From NCBI GenBank assembly GCA_947568835.1, contig OX387605.1:7506418-7570417 (forward strand): a stretch of 64,000 bases of DNA, written 5' to 3'. Positions 26,086 through 52,644 of this stretch are shown piece after piece; position 1 is the first letter of the stretch; each line of letters begins with the position of its first letter. Source of the DNA: Protonemura montana (taxonomy: Eukaryota > Arthropoda > Insecta > Plecoptera > Nemouridae). A program made the translations under genes and the position numbers. The notes beneath the pieces were generated by a model, which saw only the letters and a list, made by a program, of their open reading frames with translations, was not told the DNA's origin and did not search any database.

Positions 26086-27094
26086 TGTACTGTACCTACC
26101 GACATCTACTCGATCCGACACGAAAACACCGCGGCGATCTCGGAGCAGGGAAAAAATACGCCACCCGCTCCTCCTCTGACGGCTTCGTCGCCGTCGTAGT
26201 CGTGCTGAACATTGATCCACAGAACTCTTTCCCGAGCATACGTCGTTAATTATAGAAGATTGACGTAGATGCCGCAGGAAGTGGGAGCAGGGGTGACTGG
26301 GTTCTTACCTGTTGGAGGGCGAGAGATGACCATTTTTACACAAATGTGGGATGCTCTGGGTGGAGAATAAATTGTTTCCCGCTGTCAAAGGCGTGTGGAA
26401 ACAGGGAGAGTTTCCTGGATGGCAGGATTTGATAAGACACAAGATATGCTAGAGCCACGATTAGGACTCGAGTTTCGTCCATTTTCCTCTAAGGTTGGTC
26501 TAACTTTTAGGAACCTTTGAGAAAATTGGCTTTGTTCAAAAAGTGTGAGGCCCGAAAGAATCCCACGTCACTACAGATTCTTCCTCAATTAACCTATTGA
26601 GTGATTAACGTTTTGTGCCCCGGATGCTAAGGAAGTGTTTTGTATCTGTAATGGACATACATGAGTCGACTTAGCCGTGGTGAATCACGGATTGGAAGAA
26701 ACACGGAGGCGTCTCTGTGGTATTGAGTGAATTTATATCAAAACGATGACTACTCAGGCCATGATTCATGATCATTGAATTCATGATTCCTCCATGCACA
26801 GCTGCGGGCGCTGTCGCCATTCGAATTCGAAAGTGGAACTAAATTTCGTGCGCGACGCGATCCACGCAAGACTCGTGTAGGAGATTGCTGTCATTTGACA
26901 TGTCTTCATCACTTGAAGCAACCAGCAGAAATGCAGCTCCATTGTTGGCTTAGAACAATATCTTTGACATGGCCATGATCAAGACACGTAGGACATTTTA
27001 TACATTGTCGTGTACTGTCGAACTGAAAAGAAAAGCATTTGTAATAGAGAATGAGAGTTGTGCGGCGTTGGCGGGCGCTGCCTCCGGTGGGGGA

Positions 27095-27116
27095 GGGGGG
27101 GGGGGGGGGGGGGGGG
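27095..27116 (+). repeat. G22 homopolymer
   Basis: Twenty-two uninterrupted G, preceded by a gtgggggag stretch, about 1 kb from the G20 run. Confidence 0.9.
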
Positions 27117-27254
27117 AGTCGGGACTGGGATCTATGAACGGGAACTCGGTGGAATCTCCTCGCCTCCCGACTCACGCGAGAGCGAGAGAGACAGCAATAC
27201 CGAACGGAGAGCGAAAGGGGTTTAAACACGATTAAAGCCGAACAACTCGTAGCC

Positions 27255-27280
27255 TAATAATAATAACAATAATAATAATA
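27255..27280 (+). repeat. (AAT)n microsatellite
   Basis: About eight aat units with one interruption. Confidence 0.9.
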
Positions 27281-29530
27281 GTGAGACTTGAAACATTTGA
27301 TAATGTCGTGTTGTTGTCAGTGAAATCGAGGACGATCAATGTTTTTCATGCATTGTGTTTTATATCGTATGCAAACGACGGGTTGTGAGTGTATCGTCAA
27401 ATCGGGAGCCACGCCCGTTTAGACAACGTCAAATCGGCTGGTTGAAACAGGCGAACCGAATTATAATGATGTATTGCACGAGGAAGATTATTATAAAATA
27501 ATGCTGTTCGAGTGTCACTAATTGTTGCAAAGCCGGTGCCGCGATGGCCGCCGCCGCCACCACCATGCGTTTCGTTTGATATCACTTTGATAAAGGGCTC
27601 TGGAAAAAGTAAAACGCGTGAGCCGAATGAGCGGCCACTGCGAGCCGACTACGCATGCGTGTGCATGCACTAATCAAGGTTCGTGCTTTGAGCAGGATTT
27701 CCACCCTTATTTTCCTTGTGCTTATCAACAACCCCTTGGCTAAGCATTCACCCTCGCCAGAGCGTCGGGCCCCATGCTCCTGGCGCATCATGTTATCTTT
27801 ATGGGTGCCAGGACTAGTATAAATAAGGAGGTCTTGATTGTAAGGGTTGCACTTGCAACTATATACTCGAAGCACATCACGTCGCGATGCTAAGACAGGT
27901 TATGGGCGAACGGAATTGAGGTTATGTGCGGCCTGGAAGTTTGGGGAAAAACGTCGTGCACGATTCCCATTTCTTTTATGGATATTTTTCTTTGCCTCGT
28001 ACAGCGACAAGTTTTGGAAATGATCTTGACTGAAAGTTGCGATCTGGAAGAACTTGTAAGCCAGCGCTCTCTGGTTCGTGTCCATGTTTCTAGTTTGATT
28101 TGGGGGATGCAGGCGACACTATTCCCCGTCTCGTTTCCCTTACTACCGAGTAGGGGAAAATACTGCCGGTATCAGGCAGGTGGAAATTGGCCCTATACCA
28201 TTCACAGGGGATTTCGTTCGAACTATCTGACTAACTTTACGTTTCAAACATTTTTGCAGCTCGCATTTCCTCTTAGTTTCCTCGCGAAGCACATAATTTT
28301 GAGCATGGCAAAGCACCTGGGCACCAATCCGAGTCCGCTTAGCGAAATGGAACCCACGTGTTATAGCGTAGCATCACGGTTTATGTGGTCATGTAGAACA
28401 AGATCATGGTAAAACATTCCCAGCGAAATTGTATCTGAGCTTGAAGTGCTGTACATCTCCAACCGATATTATCACCATGCCATATTATGCCATTATCTTC
28501 GGCGAGGGTTTTAATAGGCGACTGCGATGGTGTGCGTTCCACCAGGCTACTTTTATTGTGTACCACCTTCAGTCCATATCGTGCTGTTCTTGTTCAATTA
28601 CAATGCCTAGTAGTAAAGAGCATAAATAATGTGTTAATCGCGTAATAATAATAATGTACATAAGCATTTCATTGCTTTATTTTATGAGGCTCGCTATACG
28701 TTTTAAGAGGATACTGGAAGTCGAAGCCTCTGTCTTTGTATTTACAGCTTGGTCTTTTTCTTCAGTAATTAGCGGCTTTCTCGGCAGTAATTTCATTTTC
28801 TGTCTCTCAGTGATTGCTTCAAGGCGTTTTATAATTTGGATTTATTTTCTTGGAATTGCGATCGAGATTTCTGAATGAATCAATACAAAGTTCGAGTCAT
28901 AAAGTCAAGTTATTTGTTGTGACGTAGGTTCATTAATGAGTTGAACGCAGAAACGCGCGGTTCGCGTTTGTGGTCGGTTGCTAGCTGGCACTCGTTTTAT
29001 CGCGTGAACTAAATCAAACATCGAATCATTTTTTCTTTTGAGGGTGACAAATTATTTGCACACTTTCGATGTTGCTGCGAAATCGATCGAACGCGCAGAT
29101 AAGAGTTCCCTGTTCTCTGAAGGAGTTGTACCGAGACCGCAGCCTGCCTTTGTTTCCGAACATCAGAACAGGTGTTTTCATGGAATGTAGTTCTGCGCAG
29201 AAGGAAACCGCTTTAATGAATCCGCAGCTAAGAAAACAATCAATTAAATATCACACTCATTTTGCGATATCTCAGATTTCAGCTTCTAAGTGTAAGAACA
29301 AATAAATTGCCTAGCGACAAATAAAGAACAGAAGATTATTTGACGCTGTATCGGTCAGAAGGCCGTGTTTGTCAAGAAATTTAAACTTTAAAAGGACATT
29401 TTGTCACGTGGCTGGAGCATGACACATAAGCAGCCGAAATAGTGGGTGGGTTTCCCGACAGGCAAATATAACATGAAAGAATAATGCTCCACACTCACAG
29501 TATACACATCGTTTATATCTCTATGTGCAG

Positions 29531-29557
29531 ATATATATATATATATATATATATATA
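29531..29557 (+). repeat. (AT)n microsatellite
   Basis: About 13 alternating at units. Confidence 0.95.
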
Positions 29558-32500
29558 AACATTCAACCTATATATAGAATACTATTTTCCCCCTTCTAGA
29601 TTCTCTTCCCCTTTATCCGCCCCGCCTCTGCCCATTCCACAGCCCGTCTGGGAAAGACGGCGACCTTGACGTAAGGGGAAAAACGGCAACACTGCCCCTC
29701 CGCGATCCCCTCCACCCACCTCATCTGGTTCTCACGATGGCTTGGGATACAAGACGCCTCGCAAAGCCTAACCGCCGATATACTATTCGAACCAAACCTA
29801 TTAATCCGCCGGCCCGACTCTCCTCGTTTTTCATTTCAATTTTCCCTTCTTTTTTTTGTTCGTTATATTTCATAATCGGACATTCTTTATTTCTCAGTGC
29901 GTGCTCGGTCAACCCACCATTAGAGAGCGCATGTTTTTTTTTGGTACAAACAACGCCCTCGCTCCGCAAGTCAAGACCCAGTGGTCCAGCCGTGCTAGAG
30001 AGGATGCTGCCGTACCGCTCGATGCTGCACTCTCTGAGGTTCTGTTTCATGGACAGCCTTGTGCGTGGAATTCAATGAGAATATTTCACATTGTCCGGCC
30101 GACTCGGCACTCGGCTTGACCTCTTGCCCATGAACGAGCCGTCTGTCTCGGTCGTTCCCGCACTAGACGCATATGACCGCTCTTGCTCGTTCGCGCTAAC
30201 CACTTAGCCACTTCCTCACTGGCGCACTGGATAAGAGACGATATATTGTACTACAAGTGACGTAGCTCATTGTCACATGAAACTCCCCGACCAACTAGTT
30301 TAGTAACTGGCCTTTCGATCGCGGTGCAAGTATCGACCGCATCCTGGTATGCAAGCTGCGAACGAGATTTGTCCATTCACGTTATGTTTCAAAGAAATTT
30401 GTTATCAAAATTGGGAAATGGAATTCCTCGTAAATGAGTCCACCACGTAGCAAACTACTCGGGCTTTTCGTTGGCCCTAATATATGGGCTCTTATGCGAA
30501 TATGTCACGTTACGCAAACGCGAGCCAATTTATATATGGGACACATAGGTACAAAGTACTCGCATAATTTTACCGAAATGGAGCCCTTGGGTGGCGTAGC
30601 ATAGGGCTCATTAATTTACCTAAAATATGAGCCCTCATTGTTATATCAGGCGACCTCACATTTCAGTTTCCCAATCTCCCGCATTTCCTTCGCCAGCTCG
30701 TGTCGAGCGTCAGCCTGCACTGGGTACGCGTGCAGCCATGTGGCATGTGCCAAACCATTGGGTTTCCATCGTCAATCCAATCTCAATCCGAAATCTTCAC
30801 ATGGCCGATTTGATTCGAAATTAGAAATAGGTTTTATTGGACCCTTGCTGCGCATGGTGAGCTACGCATGTGCCCCGGTTCGGCGTGTAAAAAGTGCGAG
30901 CCCCGCGTGCGCCATAGGAACGAACGCACGCCACGCATGGGGGCTGCAGATGCTTGACGGCGCAGAGTCCAAACACCGCCTTGGAGAGGCACGCAGTAGG
31001 CGCAACGTCGGCCCATTGTCGCGACGAAACTAACAAACGCAAAAAAAACACAGAGAGATATTAATTGTATAACATTAAAAACGCAGCAGCGTGGCACCTG
31101 TCCGGATGTGGGAATACAGATGTAAAGAAGTACGTTTCGTCAGCTTTCGTACACAATCAAGTTGGCTTGACATGTTAGAAAAAACGACGTCGTATTAAAA
31201 TATCTAATTGTAACGCAGAAAGTATAGCAGATCGTCCGCTAACACTTACGTTACGAGTTGTTGCTCGTAAGAAGAGAGGTCTATATTGTATTGTGTTCTG
31301 TCCATGGTTTTTTGAATTAGAATAAAGATAGAAGTGGCCTTCAAGGGCCAGTGATGGTGGTCACAGGTCGAGGGCCTTTAATCCACTTCGGGGCCTTCCA
31401 TCATAATTCACTGGTACAGCCATGCATAGCCGTATATTCTCCATGCACGCAGGATGGTCGGTCGAAGAATAATGATTGCCCCTAGCACTGTCTTTTTCTT
31501 TGCTAGATTGCATTCAAAGACTGCAATGTGCTCAGTGTTTATATAAATCAAACTCTGTCCAATTCAATGGACAGAGGCCATGTATAAAAATTCTGCGACT
31601 GATCAAGTTTCAGAAATCAGTTCCCGTGAAATGAATCGGAAAAACGATCCTTGAGCTTTTATAGACCTGGTACTAACTAATATAAGAAGAGAGAAAAAAA
31701 CAACGACGACGGTTACGAATTTCTAAATAATGAAGTTAAGTTTAAAGACGACAAATAGAACAGAAAGCATCACAAATAATGTCGAGATCTCTTGTGGAAA
31801 TGATGATGGTACGGTAGGGTGAGCATTTCTTCACGCTTGGTCCGACTCACAAGGGTTAGCCATGGGTCGTCGTCGGAGGGGCAAGAGGGGGGGAGGAGGG
31901 CACCGGGGACAATTCTCGCTGATGCGGGATTCGAACTTTGGTGACGCTATTTTGCTGGAGTCACACGCTGCTTTACCGTTCGTATAGACACAGCAGGCCG
32001 GTCCACACTGTCAAGTGTTGGCGAGTCCTTCGGGTTCGTCCAAGTCGGGGCAATCCGCTCTGTGTAGTCGATTTAAATGGCCAAATACTTGAAAAATCGT
32101 TGAAAATGTTCGCTCACCGCTACGTCATACAAGTATTATGGGAAATTTCGAGAACCGAGTCAAGACCCAATCGGCACTAGAGCTGCATACCTGCCTGGCT
32201 AGTGACGGCACTACATTTAGTTCCCGAGTCTATGGCATCCTTTTAAAGTTTAAAGCCCTATTCGCGTCATGCATGCGCCTACAGCGCGGTACCTCCAGCG
32301 AGCTTCTGATACAAGTTTGAGACACACATCGCGCGCAAAGATTGAATTTATTATTGTCCACCAATGTAGGAGGTCAAAGTACTCGCCGACCTCACGACCA
32401 CTGGTATTGTATAATTATTATAATGAGAAGCAAAATAAACTAGCTTTTGAAAAGAGGCTTCTATTTATTTATGATCTTGTGTATGTATTGACTTGGCAAT

Positions 32501-35500
32501 ACTTCATATGCAGCATGCTATGAAGTGATATCTTGCTATATAGCTTTTTTTTAACGGCATGCCCAGTGCTAACGACCAAACTGCTATGCTAATTGAATGG
32601 GTGACACTAACCCATCAAGGGTTTTCGAAAGCTTTCGGCATTCTTGTACCTCCGTCCTGCCCATACAACTTCATATAGGGACATAGGGAACTTCAAGTCA
32701 ATAACTGATTAAAAGGACTTCACTGTAGTTGATTAAAAATAACTTTGAAGTCTGCTTAAATCTTAAAGATAGTGCCTTATTGCACCCCACGTTGCTGTAA
32801 ACGCAAACTTAAGATGCTATTTAAAATTCAGGGGCTACATCATGTTAGAAAACCGACGTGTCCATGACGTTAGCTGGTTAGCAGCTCGGAGAGATCCTCT
32901 GTTTTGTTCCATCGTTTCGTTAATTCGATTCCCTGTGCAGTAATGTGTGTAGTGCATGCGGCCGATCGCCGATTACCGATTCCGTGGTTAAACAAAAGCG
33001 ACAGTCGGACACGGTTTTCGCCGAGTGGTATTATTGTGTTTTTGTTGTTGTTGCGGCCAGTTGTTTCTGCATCAGCAAACGTTGAAAGTAAAACGATGAT
33101 CGTCGTAACGCAAGCCAGCCGGCAGTGGGGAAAGAAGTGTGTCCGCCTCCGCGTAGTTCCTTCATTCCAACTCATCGATGGAAACCGATTTGTTGTTTTC
33201 TTACCATTTCCTCACTATAGGCGATACCCTGCATTTGACCGTGGGAGCCTTTTCCTCGTCGCTAGCTTCTTGATTATGATTGACCCTCTACAAATCATGT
33301 CAGAGTTTATCCGCGTCGTAACTCGTAAATAGTGTCATTCCATGTTCTCGGTGTCAGTCAACCGTTTCACAGTGCACTCTCTGTGCGCGCAATGTACGCC
33401 GTCAATTATTCAGTTCGTCCAGATATTTATTCATCAAAGTCCGTTTCCATGTAATTGACTTCTCTGTTATCTGCTAATCGACACCATTGATTTTCCTTGG
33501 TGGGGTACGCAAGGAAGAGTGAGGAGGTAGACGACTCCTTGAGTCTGGAGGACCTTTTTCTAAAGCGCTCGCCCCCCTTGAGTTTCGTCTGAGCTCTGCG
33601 TCTCCCTATAGACTGCGATTGAAATTGATTAAATTGTCGTTAGAGCTCGAACGAAACATAAAAAGAAATCAATCATACATGTCTTGATCCGGCCCTGGGA
33701 ACTTCTTGAACTCCCTACTAGTTGCTTTGCTGCCTGCCTGCCTGCTGGGAACATTTTCTGCTCGGTCTTGGAGATTTGACAGTCGTAAGATTTCAAACTT
33801 CCATGGCTGCTAGGTGGCGATTTTAACCCAGATTTTTAGTTAACCTCAATAAAGTCATTGATTTTGCAAGGTGCTTAGCCATGTTGCTCGTGAACAAAGA
33901 TTTTGTTTTATTTGCCCGCTGCACACAAGCTCTCGACAAAAACAAGACACGACTTATGTATTGATGAAGCTCACACAAAGCGCAGGCCAGAGATTCACCT
34001 TCGGGGAGTTTCTAGCCTTGAACGTCACATTATCACAGGCGGTAACTATATTATCAGACGAAGCTGAATCTACACGATTATGCAGTCTTTCTCTCAATCT
34101 TTTCGAAATCAAATCAAATCGATTAGGAAATTGATTTGGAAAAAAGAGCAGCATTCTTAGAACTGAGAGTCATCGATAAGTTTAGCCGGAACACACCCGC
34201 GCTGCGGCTAGCCAAGATCCACAACAACATCTTCGAAAAACCACGTCGCGCTTGCTTCTATTCGTGATTCCAAAAGGAATTTCTATATCGGTCGAGCTAT
34301 AGCCTACCTATACACAAGGACTGGTCACGATTGGTTGTTATCCTAAAACTGCTTTACCCTGCCTTTAAATTCCTCCATATAACCTAAACAAAAAACCGAC
34401 TGGTACCATACCAGTTTAATTTTATAGGTGCATTGTTTTTTTCTTCTGTTTGTTGCACATGTTATGTAAAAAAAAAACAAGAACTCATCTCACGGCGCTT
34501 GCGTAAATTACTATTCAAAGAAGTAATCGAAGTGATTTAGATTCACGCCGACGGCAAAACCAATAATCGGCCATCCTCCCGAGCGCTAATGTCTGGCGAT
34601 CGTCATCATGTCGCGCACACATTTTCGCAATCCTTCCGCTCATTACTGCAAACGCCGCTCACAGATCACACGCACGTGCTCAGGGAAATAAGGACCTCCT
34701 TGCGTCATCTGCAGCAAACGACATTGCACGCTACAGTGGCTCGGGCTGCGCAACGCCGAAATTTACAGCATAGGGGTGGACGACACGGGGTAGCACAAGA
34801 AAGGAAATGGCCGAATTCTTACAATTGTGTGACAGATTACTGTATGAAAAGAGTAACACAAATTAATTGCCGAATTAATTGGCAACTTGACTGTGCACAC
34901 ACGATCGAATTAGCAGCGTTACTTTTCCCGTGCTTTTTATGTGTGTTTTTTTGCACGCGAGGTTCGACGTCGAAAGCCGATGTGCTATTAATCTTTTTTA
35001 AAAATGCAGCAGTATAGGTATGGTGTAGCGGCAGAAAGCGAGTTGAGAGACTGTAACGTTCTATGTTCTGCTGTTTAGCTGTCCGAGCACTGGTCGTGTT
35101 GTGCCTGTAGGGAGACTCCCCGTGTAACTGACAGGACGAGTGAAACGCCCATCCCAGCCTTCCCCGGCTCCCCATTTCGATCGCCACTAAACATCCGAGT
35201 GGTACCAACTCTGTCGAGTCTGCCTAGGAATCAGGTGTCTTATACATGCACAAGACGCTCTCTGCCCTACCATATAAACATGTGGCGACATTTTAAATGC
35301 TCACTCCACAGCCACCGTGCAATGGCGGTGTGCATAAACGGTTCCGTTCCGAAGTAAATTGTGAGATAAGCGCAGAAGATTACAGCAGGCAACTAATGAT
35401 TCTGCAGACTCGCTTCTGCCATGTTTTTAGGTAACATACGGGTTGGTTTTATCTTCTCTTATTCTTTTACCCTTTTTTGGCTCGAACGATGCATAATATA

Positions 35501-36275
35501 TTCCCTGCAGTTCGAGATCAACCTTCGCGTTACCGAAAAACACAGCTCGTGCGCAGATCGCGCAGCGCGCGCAGCCACTGCGCTGGCTGGCACGAATCCG
35601 ATATAGGAATTAGGAATGGAAATTACTTTTGGCGGTATGGATACGTCTAAAGTTTTAAGTATCCATTCCACGCTTGCATCTACCCTCGAATACATGAACA
35701 CATTGCAGTAGCGGTACTTCCAGTTGCTGCATACACTGTATAATACTTAATACATACGCTGAAATTTACATGAGTCACACATCCCCTATTTGCATAAAGA
35801 TCACCCCCATAAGCTATATCAATGGGCCCACAGCTAATATCATCGTCCCTGAGCGAACGTCAGGGCCTGATCGAGGAACAGCATGCAGCATTGTCTGATA
35901 ACATTGATCGCGCTTCAAAGGCTTTGTTCAAACTATTTGAAAAATCATACTATATAGCTAGAGAACAATCTATAATACGTGACTCGAAATGTACTTCCAA
36001 TGGGTTTAATGCGCCGCGCGCAGGCTCGCTGGCGCAGGGGTGTTTTTAGAAAAAACTTGTTCGTTTTATATGCAAGAGTTATTACATTTTTTGATTGTAA
36101 TAAAAGTGAAATGGTGCGTGGCCGATGTGCCAGCACGGAGGGAGGCCCTTTCGTCGGTGCAGCGGGGCCCTCTGATGAGTTTCGGAGCGTGAATTATGCA
36201 CGGCGTCAGTGCCGCGACGCTGCTGCCGTCCTATTAGCGACCGCCACTCAAGAGCGCACTTCTGCATTGTTCCAG

Positions 36276-49853
<13,578 letters not shown>

Positions 49854-51242
49854 TATTCATTTTTCCGCGATGAGTGTACGTAATTTATTTTAGGTTAAAT
49901 CGAGTGAGTGAACGATGATGCGTCAATTTGGCGATGCACGGTTTTATACGTGAGGGACGGACAAAGGGTTGCATACGTGGTCCATTACCGAATTAGTGTT
50001 GGGTCCCTGTATTGTGAACTTATCCACTGATATCAGGTCAAAGCCAAAAAACGTTTGTGTCGGCGATTGAGTGGTTATTTTTAATCGGCCGTCTTCGATG
50101 CGATGAAATTACTTATGGTGACAAAGTAATCAACTAAAATGGAATTCACAAGATTGATTCCAGCCATGACAGATACTCCTAAATTGATGTTTTCGTACAA
50201 GAATTAAGATTTCATTGCTAATAGGTACTAATAATTTCTCCTACTGTCTTACTATGTCCTGAGAGAGTTTTGTGAATTTTGTAAAAAAAAAACCTAAAAA
50301 CAAAGTAAGTTGTGCTTGTAATGTATGTGAATGTGTAATTAATTTATGATTATTATATTATCTTGAGATCTCATTCGTGCGACGGAAAGTGACATAGGAT
50401 GATAGGGGGCATTGCTGTAAATGAAGGCAATGCCAAGAAATATGCAAATACTGAACAGTGATAATTTTTGTACATAGGTACCATAAAGCATAGGGTGTAA
50501 ACTAGGTATACATAAAATAAGAATATACAATTTTTGTGTTTTTGTGTCTTGTACATGTGATACTTGTTTTTTCAACCAAAGATTGTTGTTTATAATGCTA
50601 AGTAAGAAGTGAAAAGACATTTTTATAAGACTACAGATTTATACCAAACCATGCTGTGCTCGTTAGTGCTGGAAAGAACTACTATTCCAATCTCCAGGCG
50701 TTTACTAACAGGCTTATGCTTCCTAAATCGTGCTGTACTGTATGTTCGAAGATTTCCGTAGGAAAGAGTACAAAACAATAGAAATGCAGTGCTCGAAGCT
50801 GGAAAATTTCACTACAACCACTGTAAATAAGCATCATTCATTTTAACGGTATGATTCCATAACTACCTCTGTCGAACGATCAAGCTACGTAACTATACTT
50901 ATTAGTTTCTAAAACCTTGCGGCATGACTGTATAGATTAAAAAAAATTGTTTAGTTTTCAAAACTTGTATGAAAAATATTCCATGCATCCTTAATTTGTG
51001 AAAGATTGTGTAGTATTTTGAGCAAATATTTAATTTACAAGATGATATTTTCAAGAACCAAAGCATGTTAAGAGTCAAAAGGTTCTCTGTAAATTAAATG
51101 AGATGTAACCACAATTATTTCAGTCGATTGGGAGCACCATTGAGTCGGCTCTAAAATTAGCTAATGAGAACCACCTACCTCACTCCAAAACTAGTTGAAT
51201 GAATTTTGGTCATGCCTCGGTAAAAACGCTATCAGCTGCATA

Positions 51243-51248
51243 AATAAA
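51243..51248 (+). terminator. Candidate ZSWIM polyadenylation signal AATAAA
   Basis: This is the first canonical AATAAA on the plus strand after the ZSWIM stop codon (about 1.4 kb downstream). ATTAAA variants at about 50937 and 51093 are alternatives. The assignment rests on position and motif only. Confidence 0.3.
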
Positions 51249-51871
51249 CCAACAAAAATATCTTGCTTCGTAAATGAAACTGCCTTCAATCATAAACATA
51301 TTTCCATTTTCTCAGGTTTCACACGACATTCGTGTGAATCTCGGTAGTTTTTGTGTAGAGCATAGTACGTTACAAGCCGGCTTACTTCATTCCATCCACG
51401 GTCTAACACTATTTACGATGTTATCATTACTTTAAAACAAAACAGGCATTCTAATACAGTAACATACAAACCTTTTTCCTCCAAGTAAAGCAACTTCCGC
51501 AAATAGGCGATATACAATCTTGATCTTTACTATTGATCAATATTGTTTGATAGCAGTGTGTGCCATGAAATAATTTTTTTACTCTACTCTTTGTATTCTG
51601 TACATAAAATTTTTGTTGAAATAATAATTAATCTGTTTCAGTCATTATTGTATTGCAACCATCTTATTTTCACCAACCAATTTTCTTTCACCCTATACCA
51701 ATAATAAGTTTGTTAGAGTCATAAGAAGGTAGATGGTAGGGGTGGGAGGGGACATCTCACAACTGTAAAGATACAAGCAAACATCTGGGTGAATCAGAAG
51801 CATCTCATCTTTGATTCTGCTCCCAAGAAATCATTTTTCTGGAGTTGAAGATACTGGACAAAATAATACAT

Positions 51872-51877
51872 TTTATT
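51872..51877 (-). terminator. Candidate XKR polyadenylation signal (AATAAA on minus strand)
   Basis: The sequence tttatt on the plus strand reads AATAAA on the minus strand, about 770 bp past the XKR stop. It is the first canonical signal I see in that direction. Confidence 0.3.
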
Positions 51878-52644
51878 TCATATATAATTTCTACATACCA
51901 CATATTTTGTGAAATAACAGTAGATAAAGCATGGTAAGAAGAGTTTTATCTTAAAGGCCAATATATAAGCAGGCACTGTAGGAAGCGTAATTAATCCCAC
52001 CTTTCAAGAAGGTGCTTCGTAATTAATCAAGACTGAGAAGGTTGGTTATTTCCTCTAAAAATGTCATTTTTCCACTTATTGTTCCCCAGAATTGAATTTT
52101 GAGATTACTTACAAAAATCCTATGTTGCCACAACCCCTGGGCAAAATTAATCTAAGTTTGTTTTTCTGCTTTGGTGCTTAGAAAAAAAGTAGCTGTTAAT
52201 GTACTGTTCTAGGGGTAAAACAGTACATTAAAATAAATTGTAGTTTTCAGTATAATGTTTGTTGATTATCCAAGGATACAATAAGAAAAATTGTTTGAAT
52301 TTAGAAAACAAGCATGTTAACCAGAGCTATATGTCAGATTTTGATAATTTTTTTAATGATCTTTTTGGGTCGATGGAGGTGCCATGCACTCCGGCTGATT
52401 ATCAGGCTGACTTTCAGTGAAAAAAATTATTTTAAGAGTAAAAAAAACCCCTTGTAACAGTCTCTTTCAATGTTAAAAAAAATTGTCCTTGCATACATTA
52501 TATCTATACATGACATACTTCTAAATAAAAGGAGAAGCCACTACAGCATTAAAATTAACACCTAGATGTATGACTATAAGGCAAATATAATTTTAAAATG
52601 GTAGGTACTTTGTGTTTTCAGCTAAATAACTTATTGTCGTACGG

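Larger units (their letters stand above)
22205..36275. other. Non-coding stretch upstream of the first visible ZSWIM exon
   Basis: No exon recognised. The ZSWIM N-terminal block (the region ending in the vertebrate WSFPR and MYSS motifs) was looked for by eye on the plus strand and not seen. Simple repeats include two long G runs, a TA repeat and an AAT repeat. By position it could be ZSWIM intron 1. Confidence 0.5.
49854..52644. other. Convergent 3' UTR zone between ZSWIM and XKR
   Basis: No coding exon is recognised. The stretch is AT-rich and separates two genes that end toward each other. It most likely holds the 3' UTRs of both, with candidate signals AATAAA at 51243 (+) and its complement at 51872-51877 (-). 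Short frames here are chance. Confidence 0.6.

Noticed and set aside
27924-28412. 162-codon frame starting MCGLEVWG
   Set aside because: No domain, no signal and no linked exon seen.
31900-31960. tRNA B-box-like gggattcgaac on the minus strand
   Set aside because: No A box at a suitable distance and no acceptor stem.
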